64,000 nt of DNA. Origin: Tritonibacter multivorans (GTDB lineage Bacteria; Pseudomonadota; Alphaproteobacteria; Rhodobacterales; Rhodobacteraceae). Under the pieces are notes generated by a model. It searched no databases and was not told where the DNA came from. It worked only from the letters and a program-made list of their open reading frames with translations. The stretch is from assembly GCF_001458415.1 (NCBI RefSeq), contig NZ_CYSD01000024.1, positions 23,758 to 87,757 of the forward strand, read 5' to 3'. Every line of letters begins with the position of its first letter. Position 1 is the stretch's first letter. The translations under genes and the position numbers were made by a program. Of this stretch, positions 43,210 to 52,269 are shown one piece after another.

Positions 43210-43760
43210 CAGTCGATGGCCTCCGCAATATTAGTCGCTTCGGCAATCCGTGCTACGGGCCAATCGGCGAATGTTTTGTTCCAGATATCAACGGACACCA
43301 CCACACAATCAGCTATGTGTTGCCGTCGCCAGGGGGTGTCTGTCTCGCATCGAATATCGGCTAGAAGGCGATCTTTGAAGCCCGTAAGCAATGCCTTCTG
43401 TTGAACCGGATCGTAGGCATCGAGACCGATGAGAACGACGTATTTGAGCGGTTTGGTGTCGCGCTCCATCAAATGCAAAAACGTATATGAACTGCGCGCT
43501 TTCGGTGTCAGTTCTTGAGTTAGAATCGAATTGTCTGAAAGCCTTTTGAAATATTTCGCTCTCTCATCAGGTGGAGTTCTCTTGTTCGAAGGATCCTTAA
43601 TTTCAACAAGCAAAATGTCGTTCTCTCTTTCGATAACGAGGTCGACAAATTTCATTTGAACAGGAAGCTTCACTCCCTGTTTATCAAGTTCATCCCATAT
43701 CGCTTCATCTGGAAACGAAAACTCGAGATCAGCATTTTTCTCGGCTCTGTACAGCTTCAT
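43209..43760 (-). CDS. PD-(D/E)XK nuclease-like protein within BREX
   Basis: 183 residues; no family recognised. Residues 36-58 (KFVDLVIERENDILLVEIKDPS) give the spacing of a PD-(D/E)XK active site: Asp40, Glu53 and Lys55 on consecutive strands. Further strands follow (LKYVVLIGLDAYD, DCVVVSVDIWNK). A DNA or RNA nuclease is inferred. It overlaps the ATPase stop by 4 bp (ATGA) and the pglX start by 1 bp, so it is co-translated within the operon. G+C is lower than in the flanking brxC. A non-catalytic structural role cannot be excluded. Confidence 0.7.
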   Translation of the reverse strand: MKLYRAEKNADLEFSFPDEAIWDELDKQGVKLPVQMKFVDLVIERENDILLVEIKDPSNKRTPPDERAKYFKRLSDNSILTQELTPKARSSYTFLHLMERDTKPLKYVVLIGLDAYDPVQQKALLTGFKDRLLADIRCETDTPWRRQHIADCVVVSVDIWNKTFADWPVARIAEATNIAEAID

Positions 43761-44944
43761 GTGCTCGACGCTCCGAGCGCACGGGCCATGTCTTCGTCGA
43801 AGAGTTCTGCAAAGGTGTCCGAGATAGCTGTCTTTGAAATAAGCGCATAGCTGTCTGCGCTTTCGACGCTCATTTTCTGCGTGTTAGGATCCTGATAAAT
43901 TGCGTGGAAACGAATATGGTCTTCCTTCCCTTCATCCGTAAGAAGATCTAGCCACTTCAGAAGCACGTAGTCGTGGGTAGCAAGAATGATTTGTTGTCCG
44001 TTGCGTGAAAGCTCCAATAGGACCTGAACCAGCTTCTTCATCAGTTTCGGATTCAGGTTCGACTCAGGCTCATCCCATAGCAGGGCCCCCGTTTTGCCAG
44101 GGCTGATCGATCCGTTACATAGCAAGCGGTGAAGCACACCGATCTTGCGGTATCCTTCAGCAGTCATTCCAGTTGGGAAAGCCTGAACGCCACTCGAAAC
44201 AAATCTGGTCTGAGTCGAGTCTTGATATGCCTTCGCGATTTGAGCGTTGGATCTTCCCTCGCCGCCGTCCGTCGTCGACTTGGCTTTTTCTTCATACCGC
44301 CCGGGCTGAAAATCGAAGCCGCCGTCAATTTTTGCGCGATAGCGTCCCCCTACCAGAGTAACCAGATCGCGAATTACATTCGATAGCCTCGGATCTTCGA
44401 GGAGATCAGATTTTTCGTCGAAGCCGGGCTGCACAAGAAGTTCAGCAAGGTTCACATAGCCATCATCGAAGATCATCTCGACAGTAGCGCGGTCATGTTT
44501 CGGGTGGCGAATGCCACGAACCAAGGAAAGCACCTCTTTGGTCGGGATGTAGACAGGCGTGTCGGCAGCATTGGGTTTCACGGTGTCTGAGGCAAAATCT
44601 AAGTATTGAGACCTCGCACCGAAAGTTACTTCAACTGCGGAACCATCGCTGTTCACCAGTCGTAGCCGGGTTTGCGCTTGAGCCCCTTTGGAAGAGAGGG
44701 TTCCCACTTTTTCGTCCTCAGATGAAAAAATGCTCAGGAATTTTCCTGATGCTGAGGCCGCGAAACCTTCGTCTGAGCGATCAGGAAATCTACCACCGGC
44801 GAGTAGACCTAAGCCATAGATAGCCTTTAATAGAAGCGTCTTCCCTGTCCCGTTTGACCCGATAATAACGTTGAGGCGAGGGGAAAGAGAAAGATCCAGT
44901 TTTTCGAACGCGGTGAAGTTCTCGAATTCAAGATTGGCTATCAT
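43757..44944 (-). CDS. RecF/OLD-like AAA ATPase within BREX
   Basis: 395 residues. ABC-type ATPase head: MIANLEFENFTAFEKLDLSLS, then Walker A GSNGTGKT (29-36), Walker B LLLWDEPESNLNP-like (about 290) and H-loop ILATHDYVLLK. This matches AAA_15/AAA_21 proteins, without the TOPRIM domain of OLD nucleases. Its partner is the PD-(D/E)XK-like protein directly downstream. Such ATPase-plus-nuclease pairs (Septu, PARIS, Gabija) are anti-phage systems, but this pair matches none that I know. The start overlaps the brxC stop by 1 bp. Confidence 0.82.
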   Translation of the reverse strand: MIANLEFENFTAFEKLDLSLSPRLNVIIGSNGTGKTLLLKAIYGLGLLAGGRFPDRSDEGFAASASGKFLSIFSSEDEKVGTLSSKGAQAQTRLRLVNSDGSAVEVTFGARSQYLDFASDTVKPNAADTPVYIPTKEVLSLVRGIRHPKHDRATVEMIFDDGYVNLAELLVQPGFDEKSDLLEDPRLSNVIRDLVTLVGGRYRAKIDGGFDFQPGRYEEKAKSTTDGGEGRSNAQIAKAYQDSTQTRFVSSGVQAFPTGMTAEGYRKIGVLHRLLCNGSISPGKTGALLWDEPESNLNPKLMKKLVQVLLELSRNGQQIILATHDYVLLKWLDLLTDEGKEDHIRFHAIYQDPNTQKMSVESADSYALISKTAISDTFAELFDEDMARALGASST

Positions 44945-47900
44945 TAGACGATCACTTTCTTGCCCGCGCGGATTTCGGCCAGCAGGGTCTTTTTCATTTC
45001 TTCAAGGTACTGGTCGACGTCGGCCTCATCGGTCAGCAGCGTTTTGGGGGCTGTGACCTTCAGCTGCGAGGCGAGGACCGTTGTGGGGGGCTGCGGTGCA
45101 GGCGCTGGCCGGTCCGACATGCCGGGCTGTGGCTCGGGTGCAGGAGCCGGGCGCGCGAGGCGGTCGAGTTCGGTGACGACGTCCGACAGCAAGTTGGTGC
45201 GCGCGCCATTGGCACGGTCGCGCAGCACGGGGATCAGCGTAACCGTGTCGAGACCTGCCTTGTGGCTCTCGATGCGCGTGGTGATGCGAGCTTGTTTGTC
45301 CGTGTCGAGCGCCTGGAAGTCCGGCATTTGTGCGATTTTGGCAGAGACGTCTTCGACCTCTGCGATGACGGCTTTGCGTTCCTCAAGAACCTTGAGTTCG
45401 ACTTTGTTTTTCAGATCAAACAGGTCGGATTTGAGGTTCTGGATCGATGCCCCCTTAAAGCAGCCCGGATCCTCCAATGCGGAGCGTAGCTTCGCCCCGG
45501 CATCAGGATCGACGTAGTCGATGTTGGCAGATTGGCTGGCGAGCATATCGCGGGCATCATCGTAGATACCTTTTTGTGCACCCCCCATGAAGGACTTCAC
45601 CTTGTCCAGGATATCCTCCTTCGCGTTCAGAATGTCATCCTCGCGCTTGGGCGCGTCGGAAATATACCAGTTCGCTGGTTTGCCCTTCATGCCCCGCAGC
45701 AGTTCATGGAACGGTTCGAGCGCGGTTAGGAAAGGGTAGCGGTGTGACTGGCGAACAAGCCCGTCTACCTCGGCTTCGAGCGTATCAATGCTTGTAGCCC
45801 ATTCCGCACCCAAACCACGCGCATCTGTTCCCGATGAGGGGTGCGCAAAGAGCTCCTGATAAAGTTCCTTCGCTCGACGAATTTCTGCAGCGGAGAATTC
45901 TGTCTGAGGGGTCAATAATATGTTCGGAAGCGCGTGACTGTTGTTCAACGCCTTGGCAAGATCCAACCCTTCCTTGATGGCGCTGTCGACGCGCGCTTCG
46001 ATTTTTCCTTTGGCGACCAAGCTGCCTGCAAGGCAAAGGACTGCGGTTGCTGGCCAGCCGTAGGGTTTGGACGTGAACCGATCAGCCAGATATTTGACGG
46101 AGACCTTCACCCCGTTGCGTGCCTGCGCATTGATGAAGCTGAGGACGTCTTGTTCGGCTTCGTTGATACCTGTGCCGTCAGAACCGAAGAGTCCGCTTTC
46201 CGACTGTACCGCTTTGTTTATATCGGCCTCGGTATAGCTGACGCCGCGCAGCATCGGGAGATTGGTGTAGACTTTGTCGACCAGGGACTGGAATGCCTTG
46301 CTGATGCGCTCTTGAGCATCCTCGCCACCGATCTCCAATTCGTCACCCCTGACGAAAAGTCGGGCGCTTCCCATCAACTTGCGAAGCCGCATTTCAAGGT
46401 CTTTTGCGCGGCGGCCGTTTTGTTCTCCTTTTTCTGCGACGATACGGTCGCGACCCGGCTGCGGAGAACCGCTCCGGGACTGACGGATGAACTTGTCCGT
46501 TTGCTTAAACAGGATCAGGTCGCGGACGAAGTTGGCATCTGGTTTCATGGCAACCGCTAGCTCTTCCCGAGACATGGTTTTCATTCGAATGCCATCGGGG
46601 CTTTCAACCTCGTCGCTGAGGGGCGAAACGAGATTGATTGCCAGTTCGTACTCGCGTCCAACCGCGTGATCATCCAGCCTTCGAGTGAAGGCATATTCGC
46701 TATTCGTTGCGAGATGCTTGATCTTGCGATGACGCAGAATGGTATCGAATGCGAGGGTTTCGAGTTCCTTCGAGAGCTCAGAAGGGTCTATGTCGAGGGC
46801 TTTGATTTCCGCTTCGACATCCTTTTCCTCATTGGTGAGGAACTCATAGACCTCACCGTTCCGCTGGATATAGGTTTCCCGTTCCAGACGGCTCAATGCA
46901 TCCTCGATCCTGCGGCGTTGGCTTGTCTGGTCCGCCTCAAACTCTGATAGTAGCAGAATTCCGATGTTTCGAACCGACGGTTTGAAGCCTTTGACGTATT
47001 TGACGAGGAACAAGGATTTCAAAACCCGAACGGCAAAAGGATCGTCCAGGTTTTTTTCGGCAATCTGAATACTCTGTTGAACCGAAGATTTCAGTGCGGT
47101 GCGGATCCCTTCGAACATGAGATCGAAAGTGGCCAGCCCTCCGACTTCTTTGTCTTTCAGCTTCTTCGAGACCTCTTGGAAAACGCCCAACATCGACCGC
47201 TCACCGACCGAGCTGTGTTTGCCTTCAAATGCGTTGTGCTCCGACAAAGACGTGATCGCCATTTGGAAGAGGTCATACTGATAGGGGGGGAAAGGATAGC
47301 TTGAGATGAAGTGCTCGCGATCCCGGTAGTTTTTGAGCTTCATCGAGCCGTCAGTAAAATCGAACAGGGTCTTGAGATTGTTTTCTTCGCGGTCATGAAG
47401 GTTGCCAAGCGTTACTTGCCCTTCCGACGTTTTGGCGAGGAGGCGGCGCTGGATCACTTCGGCGACGTCGGCCGAGTTCAGCGGCATGCGGTTGCTGAAG
47501 CGGGCCTGGATTTTAGAGAAGTCATTCTCTTGCTGTTGCGTCATGTCGCCGATAACCGACGCCATATCTTGCTGCGCAGTTACTATGATCCAAGCCTGCC
47601 CTTTGCATTTGGTGTTAAGGCTCTCTGCGATGGTTTGCAGGTTGGTCATGAGCTTAACATTGTCCGCAATATACTGGCCGACTTCGTCAACGAAGAAGTT
47701 GAGCCGGAAGCCCTTGGGCTGGTCATCGATCCAAGCTTTGACTGTGCCAGCGAAGTCCTCAATCGAGACTCGTGTGTCCTTCCGGTATTGGCTCAGGATG
47801 TCTTTTGCATCTGAAGGATCACCACCGGTTGCTTCTGCAAACGCTGTCGCAATATTCTTGGCTTCGAGTAGCGCCTGTTCTCGACCGCGTTCCCAGTCTT

Positions 47901-48462
47901 TCCCAGCAGCGCTTCGAAAAGCTTCTTGGAATGCCTCGAATTGCCCACGCCCCTGCAAGTCGCGTTCGAATTGCGCGATATGAGGCTGTTTGCCATAGAA
48001 CCCGCAGGCTTCGTCAAAGACCTTTTGGAAGACAGATAGAAGCGCATCTACATCCGATTTCGAGATTACATCTGCCTTCTGGTCGATGTTGAACAAGATC
48101 GATTTCGACGGGATGGAAACGGCCTTGTTGAGTGCTCCTGCCAGCATTGGCTCGCCTTTGAGCTTTTCAGCGAAGATCTCGTGAGCGGTTTTGCCGTCGA
48201 CTTCACGATTTTCAAGCAGTAGAGCCAGCATCTTCAGCAAGTGCGACTTACCAGAGCCAAAGAAGCCAGAGATCCAGACGCCATTTGAAGTGTCATAATT
48301 GTTGTAGGCCTCGAGGAACTGTTCCAGCCGTTGGCCGATCTCCCCTGTGATGACGTACTCGTCGAGTTCGACGCGAAGGCTTGCCTCGTCGTCTGCCTTG
48401 ATGACGCCGTCAATGGCGCGATCAACGGGTTTCTCAAAAATGTCTTTTAGCAGCTGGGCCAT
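44944..48462 (-). CDS. brxC: BREX P-loop ATPase BrxC
   Basis: 1172 residues. The start LLKDIFEKPVDRAIDGVIKADD and Walker A GFFGSGKS (66-73) are the BrxC/PglY signature. NFFVDEVGQYIADN is Walker B-like. A long helical C-terminal part with a Pro-rich segment (about 1110-1140) precedes the end. BrxC is an ORC/MCM-like ATPase essential for BREX. It lies 4 bp after brxB. Confidence 0.95.
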   Translation of the reverse strand: MAQLLKDIFEKPVDRAIDGVIKADDEASLRVELDEYVITGEIGQRLEQFLEAYNNYDTSNGVWISGFFGSGKSHLLKMLALLLENREVDGKTAHEIFAEKLKGEPMLAGALNKAVSIPSKSILFNIDQKADVISKSDVDALLSVFQKVFDEACGFYGKQPHIAQFERDLQGRGQFEAFQEAFRSAAGKDWERGREQALLEAKNIATAFAEATGGDPSDAKDILSQYRKDTRVSIEDFAGTVKAWIDDQPKGFRLNFFVDEVGQYIADNVKLMTNLQTIAESLNTKCKGQAWIIVTAQQDMASVIGDMTQQQENDFSKIQARFSNRMPLNSADVAEVIQRRLLAKTSEGQVTLGNLHDREENNLKTLFDFTDGSMKLKNYRDREHFISSYPFPPYQYDLFQMAITSLSEHNAFEGKHSSVGERSMLGVFQEVSKKLKDKEVGGLATFDLMFEGIRTALKSSVQQSIQIAEKNLDDPFAVRVLKSLFLVKYVKGFKPSVRNIGILLLSEFEADQTSQRRRIEDALSRLERETYIQRNGEVYEFLTNEEKDVEAEIKALDIDPSELSKELETLAFDTILRHRKIKHLATNSEYAFTRRLDDHAVGREYELAINLVSPLSDEVESPDGIRMKTMSREELAVAMKPDANFVRDLILFKQTDKFIRQSRSGSPQPGRDRIVAEKGEQNGRRAKDLEMRLRKLMGSARLFVRGDELEIGGEDAQERISKAFQSLVDKVYTNLPMLRGVSYTEADINKAVQSESGLFGSDGTGINEAEQDVLSFINAQARNGVKVSVKYLADRFTSKPYGWPATAVLCLAGSLVAKGKIEARVDSAIKEGLDLAKALNNSHALPNILLTPQTEFSAAEIRRAKELYQELFAHPSSGTDARGLGAEWATSIDTLEAEVDGLVRQSHRYPFLTALEPFHELLRGMKGKPANWYISDAPKREDDILNAKEDILDKVKSFMGGAQKGIYDDARDMLASQSANIDYVDPDAGAKLRSALEDPGCFKGASIQNLKSDLFDLKNKVELKVLEERKAVIAEVEDVSAKIAQMPDFQALDTDKQARITTRIESHKAGLDTVTLIPVLRDRANGARTNLLSDVVTELDRLARPAPAPEPQPGMSDRPAPAPQPPTTVLASQLKVTAPKTLLTDEADVDQYLEEMKKTLLAEIRAGKKVIV

Positions 48463-48466
48463 GGGC

Positions 48467-49069
48467 TTAGACCTCGTAATTCAGAATGTTGAAGGCGCGG
48501 TAATACTTGTCGTCATGAAGCTGACCAAAGAGATCCAATGACGCGCCAGTCGCCAAAGCATGGGTGTAGCTTCCTGGGAAGAAGAGAACGGTTGGTGCTT
48601 CTTTCGCAGTGCTTTGTAGGTTGTTCAGCACGTTGTGAGAGCGGATGTAAGGGTATACCTCACCGACGCCAGACAAGAAAATGACGTCATGTGGGGTCGC
48701 TTGGATCGCCTGGCCAATATGCGGGATCAGGTGAGCTTGTGGGTCCAAGACGCCTTGTAGTAGTTCCTTGATCTCACCCTTGCTACTGTCGGCCTCAATT
48801 TCGAGAACCTGCTCTAAGATCCCGCGCTCTGAAAGTATGTCGAGCGCGAGATCGTAGAGGTTCAGGTCCAATACTCGAGTGCCGGAGTGCTGAATTCGGG
48901 TCACAAGATCTTCACGATCCTCAACCATGGTGAGCCCCTCCTCGGCAGGAAAGGGATAGATGAAAAATGGCACTTCATTCCCTAGGCCTTGTTTGGTCAG
49001 GAAGCGTTCACTGGTGATCACGCGGTAGAGGTGCTCGGCCCGCTCTTTCCGGTTTAGTTCTCGTTTCAA
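48467..49069 (-). CDS. brxB: BREX protein BrxB (DUF1788)
   Basis: 200 residues if started at the TTG at 49069, which follows GAGGGAGC by 5 bases and lies 1 bp after the brxA stop. The frame is open to an ATG at 49132, but that would overlap brxA by 62 bp. DUF1788 features are SERFLTKQGLGNEVPFFIYPFPAEEGLTM, VLDPQAHLIPHIGQA and DVIFLSGVGEVYPYIRSHNVLNNLQ. BrxB is a small protein required for BREX function. Confidence 0.9.
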   Translation of the reverse strand: MKRELNRKERAEHLYRVITSERFLTKQGLGNEVPFFIYPFPAEEGLTMVEDREDLVTRIQHSGTRVLDLNLYDLALDILSERGILEQVLEIEADSSKGEIKELLQGVLDPQAHLIPHIGQAIQATPHDVIFLSGVGEVYPYIRSHNVLNNLQSTAKEAPTVLFFPGSYTHALATGASLDLFGQLHDDKYYRAFNILNYEV

Positions 49070-49070
49070 A

Positions 49071-49685
49071 TTAAGCTCCCTCAACCGGAACGCTGGGGAA
49101 AAAGGCCAGCTCGCCGGGGTTGTGGTCTTCAATCATGTGTTTCAAACGTGTGGAAATAATCGCGGTTTGAATGCGATCATCTTCTGAAATGATCCCGGCT
49201 TCACGCATCATGCGAAACATGATTTGACGAAGTTTCAGGCGGGTCGACCGACTTAATCCGGCCAGACCTTCATCCCATTCAGCTTTTGCCTCAAAAAGAA
49301 TGTCAAAGCTTTCGAGCGGTAAATCGAGTTGGTAAGATAGGTATCGCTCTCTCACCACTTCCACCGCAAATTCACGAACGAACCGATATGCGCGGCATGT
49401 GGCGATCCACAACAGCGCCTGCTGTTCGGAGCGGTCCGCCTCTTCCACAAGGTAAGCGCGTTCCTCATTCGTGAGAGTCAGCAAGCGGTTAGAAATTTCG
49501 CGCAGCGATCGACGGTTCGATGCTGATTTCGGTAGGCTGGTTGTGCCTTCCTCCATGGCTCTGAGAATTGTGTCTTCCCAAGCTTCATCGTCTTTATGCA
49601 AGCGCGCGACTTCCAGGCTTTCGTTGAGGAAGAGCCCGCCGGTGCTAAATGACATCTTGTAGTCTTGTTTCGCCAAAGCACTCAT
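49071..49685 (-). CDS. brxA: BREX protein BrxA (DUF1819)
   Basis: 204 residues beginning ALAKQDYKMSFSTGGLFLNESLEVA, the family's hallmark. The rest is helical (LREISNRLLTLTNEERAYLVEEADRSEQQALLWIATCRAYRFVREF). BrxA is a DNA-binding NusB-like protein of the BREX complex. Its start overlaps the brxR stop by 4 bp. Confidence 0.93.
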   Translation of the reverse strand: MSALAKQDYKMSFSTGGLFLNESLEVARLHKDDEAWEDTILRAMEEGTTSLPKSASNRRSLREISNRLLTLTNEERAYLVEEADRSEQQALLWIATCRAYRFVREFAVEVVRERYLSYQLDLPLESFDILFEAKAEWDEGLAGLSRSTRLKLRQIMFRMMREAGIISEDDRIQTAIISTRLKHMIEDHNPGELAFFPSVPVEGA

Positions 49686-50554
49686 CGCCGCCCCCTCTCG
49701 AGAGCAGCGCGGACTTCTCCGTCATTGATCAAAACTATATGCTGATCCTGTGGGGTGCGGATACTTGGATCAACATCGAGGCCTAGCCGCTTTAGATTGT
49801 AGAACAATAGGCACTTTCGCACTGAAAGTTCTGCCGCCCCGTCATTCATTGCATAGTCTAGCTCGACAATCCTGCGTTGGTTTTCAGGAAGGCCGGGGTG
49901 CGGTGCGATTTTGAGTGTTATTGTTTGGTGCCAGTCCTCATCCGTACCGGCGTCGACATCTGATTGTTCCCCCAATGCGCTCTTCAGTATGCGCCCGAGA
50001 ACAAAGTCTTTGAAGACCTGGTCTTTTGAGCATAGCGCTCTCGCATGCCAACGAAATCCGTCATGTGCGAGGGCATGAGGAATGATAACGCGATCTTCTG
50101 GATCGGGGGACGACATCGACTGATAGCTTATTTGCAGCTCTTTGCGCTGTTCACAGGCTAATAAGACGTTGCGAAGTGTTGGCGCGCTTAGTCCGCGCCC
50201 TGGCACAGTGGTTGCCAGAATATCCGGTTGGTAGACAATCCAGTCTGCAGCGGGGACTGAACCGCCTCGTGAGATCGATAGTAAATCATCAAGATACGCT
50301 GACGGCTCAAGCGCAGTATAGTGTTCTTCGAACTTCGGGCCCAGAACGTAGGTCTTGGCCGTTTTATCGTAGATGATGTGTTCGGGATGATCATTGATGT
50401 AGCTATTGAGGTCTTTCGAAGCTTGAGCCCGACTGAGGCCCATCACGTCCATCAGATCCGCAAGGCCGACACGTCCCCGCCAAAAGACCCTGTGCTCAAT
50501 GAATGCACGGCGATCCTGCTGCCATCGTGAAAGACTGTTCGATTCGCTTGTCAT
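49682..50554 (-). CDS. brxR: BREX regulator BrxR (winged HTH-WYL-WCX)
   Basis: 290 residues: N-terminal winged HTH (about 15-90; FWRGRVGLADLMDVMGLSRAQASKDLNSYI), WYL domain (about 135-200; LQISYQSMSS, PHALAHDGFRWHARALC) and a C-terminal WCX part. BrxR proteins repress BREX transcription and occur as the first gene of the operon, as here. A large inverted repeat lies 3 bp upstream of its ATG. Translation is coupled to brxA through a 4-bp overlap. Confidence 0.9.
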   Translation of the reverse strand: MTSESNSLSRWQQDRRAFIEHRVFWRGRVGLADLMDVMGLSRAQASKDLNSYINDHPEHIIYDKTAKTYVLGPKFEEHYTALEPSAYLDDLLSISRGGSVPAADWIVYQPDILATTVPGRGLSAPTLRNVLLACEQRKELQISYQSMSSPDPEDRVIIPHALAHDGFRWHARALCSKDQVFKDFVLGRILKSALGEQSDVDAGTDEDWHQTITLKIAPHPGLPENQRRIVELDYAMNDGAAELSVRKCLLFYNLKRLGLDVDPSIRTPQDQHIVLINDGEVRAALERGRR

Positions 50555-50556
50555 AG

Positions 50557-50597
50557 CTTAAGTCTAGTGAAACCCAGAGGATGGGTCTAGATTTAAG
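50557..50597. promoter_or_regulatory. Candidate BrxR operator
   Basis: CTTAAGTCTAG (50557-50567) and CTAGATTTAAG (50587-50597) are inverted with one mismatch and a 19-bp spacer. They lie directly before the brxR start codon and would cover the 5' end of the BREX transcript, as expected for autoregulation. Confidence 0.65.
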
Positions 50598-50712
50598 AAC
50601 CATATACTCAGCGGACTGTCTGCAATATCTTGTAATTCTGTCAGCGGGTTGATGGATTGCTTCGGTCTTGTGTCGCGCGCGACCTAGGAAGTATCGCATG
50701 GTTTCAGTAGAA

Positions 50713-50732
50713 CCCGCGCTTTAGCGCGCGGG
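50713..50732. other. Strong hairpin between BREX promoter and ardC leader
   Basis: CCCGCGC (50713-50719) pairs with GCGCGGG (50726-50732); an alternative inner dyad is CGCGCT-tt-AGCGCG. No T-run follows. It could insulate the divergent BREX and ardC transcription units. Confidence 0.45.
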
Positions 50733-50741
50733 CAACGTTTC

Positions 50742-51123
50742 CTGGCAGACTGAACCGAGGCTCAACGGGCCGATGGCCCGCTCACCCCGATCCAGACATC
50801 ATTCTTTTTTTTGGTCCGCCCAACATCCCTGACCGTGGCGGTCAACCTTGGGCCATCCTCAAAATAAGCCACCAATTTCCCCTGTCTCGCAGGCGAGCCA
50901 TTCCTCGCGCGGCAAATTGGCGTCTGATTTTGGCGCAGACATTTTCTTCGCAAATGTGGCCGATTGACAGCCCCGTTCAGGGCCGTGGGTCGGGCTTTGC
51001 CCTCTCCCACTCTGTCCCGCCGAATACATGCGTATTCGGTCAGATCAGGTGGCCGAGGCGCAGCCCATCGGCGGAAGGGGGCGCGAAGCCTCACCCGCGT
51101 CAATTTGATCGAGGAGGCCACAA
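50742..51123 (+). promoter_or_regulatory. Structured leader, copy A, before ardC
   Basis: The segment is repeated before the gene at 52627 (copy B). Shared exact blocks are a 20-mer at 50812-50831, a block of about 32 bp around 51017-51048, a 20-mer at 51061-51080 and the ribosome-binding site context GAGGAGGCCACAAATGGC. Hairpins: CGGGCC-gat-GGCCCG (50766-50780); GTGGG..CCCAC with inner GGGC/GCCC (50985-51010); CCGAATAC-atgc-GTATTCGG (51020-51039). CCGCCGA (51017-51023) can instead pair with TCGGCGG (51068-51074), which excludes the last hairpin. It is a cis-regulatory RNA or a single-stranded-DNA promoter candidate. Confidence 0.65.
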
Positions 51124-52002
51124 ATGGCACCAAAGTTTGATGTATATGCTCACGTCACCGACACCATTATTGCAGAGATCGAGGCAGGCACGCCGCCATG
51201 GCGCAAGCCGTGGACAGGGAGCGCGTCCGGTATTGCCCTGCCGACCCGACACAACGGCGAGGAGTATCGCGGGATTAATATCCTGATGCTCTGGGTTATG
51301 GCGGCCAAGCACGGTTATGTGTCCAGCCGCTGGATGACCTACAAACAGGCTCAGGAGCTGGGTGGCCAAGTCCGCAAAGGTGAAACGTCGTCGACCGTGG
51401 TCAAATACGGGACGTTCACCCGAGAGAACGAGCAGGGCATTGAGGAAGAACTGCCCTACGCGCGCGCTTACCGCGTTTTCAACGCCGATCAGATCGAAGG
51501 TTTGCCGGAGGACTACTACATCCGGCCCGAGGCCCCGCGTGATCTTGGCACGGCCGAAGATCCTGAGCTTGAGGCGTTTTTTGCTCGCACGGGTGCGGAG
51601 ATCGTGACCACCGATGAGCCGCGAGCCTATTACAGCCCGGCCAAGGATCACATCCATATGCCGCCCGTGGCGACCTTCCTTAGTGCGAAAGGGTATTTCG
51701 CGACCCTTGCCCATGAATCAATCCACTGGACCGGTAGCGAAAAGCGGCTTGAGCGGATCAAGAAATTTGCGAACCGTGAGGCCTATGCCTTTGAAGAGCT
51801 GGTGGCGGAAATCGGCGCTTGTTTCCTTGGTGCTCAGATTGGCGTTGCACCGGAGTTTGACCAAAGCGCCGCTTATGTTGAAGGGTGGTTGAAAGCGATC
51901 AAGGAGGACAAGCGGGCAATTTTTCGCGCGGCGTCCGAGGCCCAGAAGGCAGCCGATTTTGTCCTAGCAGCCGCAGGTCAATCGAAAGCGGCCGCAGCAT
52001 GA
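51124..52002 (+). CDS. ardC: ArdC-family antirestriction protein
   Basis: 292 residues. The N-terminal ssDNA-binding domain (about 1-130; FDVYAHVTDTIIAEIEAGTPPWRKPW, NGEEYRGINILML, WMTYKQAQELGGQVRKGE) is followed by a zincin-like domain with HESIH at 197-201 (FATLAHESIHWTGSEKRL) and a downstream Glu (FEELVAEIGACFL). ArdC proteins coat or protect incoming single-stranded DNA against restriction during conjugation. It is the first gene after structured leader A. The product may also help the element to enter hosts that carry BREX-like defences. Confidence 0.9.
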   Translation: MAPKFDVYAHVTDTIIAEIEAGTPPWRKPWTGSASGIALPTRHNGEEYRGINILMLWVMAAKHGYVSSRWMTYKQAQELGGQVRKGETSSTVVKYGTFTRENEQGIEEELPYARAYRVFNADQIEGLPEDYYIRPEAPRDLGTAEDPELEAFFARTGAEIVTTDEPRAYYSPAKDHIHMPPVATFLSAKGYFATLAHESIHWTGSEKRLERIKKFANREAYAFEELVAEIGACFLGAQIGVAPEFDQSAAYVEGWLKAIKEDKRAIFRAASEAQKAADFVLAAAGQSKAAAA

Positions 52003-52178
52003 GCCGCACCGCAATCCTGCCCCTGATGACGTGCCGCAAATGCGGCGCGTCAAATCCGGTGATCTTTCTCGCGCCGGTCATCGTGAAAGGCAGTTGTTCG
52101 TGCATTTGCTTGGATTGCGCCGAGGCCCGTTCGTGGCTGGATACGGACGGAAACTTGAAACCTGGCGTTGAGCTTTGA
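51999..52178 (+). CDS. Small zinc-ribbon-like protein
   Basis: 59 residues starting at an ATG that overlaps the ardC stop (ATGA). Two Cys pairs, MTCRKCGASNP and SCICLDCAEA, with an extra Cys, suggest a zinc ribbon. No family is recognised. Coupling to ardC suggests a leading-region accessory function. Confidence 0.65.
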   Translation: MSRTAILPLMTCRKCGASNPVIFLAPVIVKGSCSCICLDCAEARSWLDTDGNLKPGVEL

Positions 52179-52269
52179 GCACCCGCGCCCCGCCTCGCAT
52201 GGCGGGGCGCGGTTATCTTGAACGAGATGAGAAATTGTGGCCCGTGCTGCTGCGCACGGGCCGCTTTGA

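Noticed and set aside
43757..44944. Naming the BREX-embedded ATPase AriA of PARIS
   Set aside because: The partner lacks the DUF4435/TOPRIM features of AriB; only the general ATPase class is shared.
50930..51286. 118-codon plus-strand frame over leader A and the ardC start
   Set aside because: It crosses the structured leader and runs out of frame into ardC; the equivalent frame is not kept in leader B.
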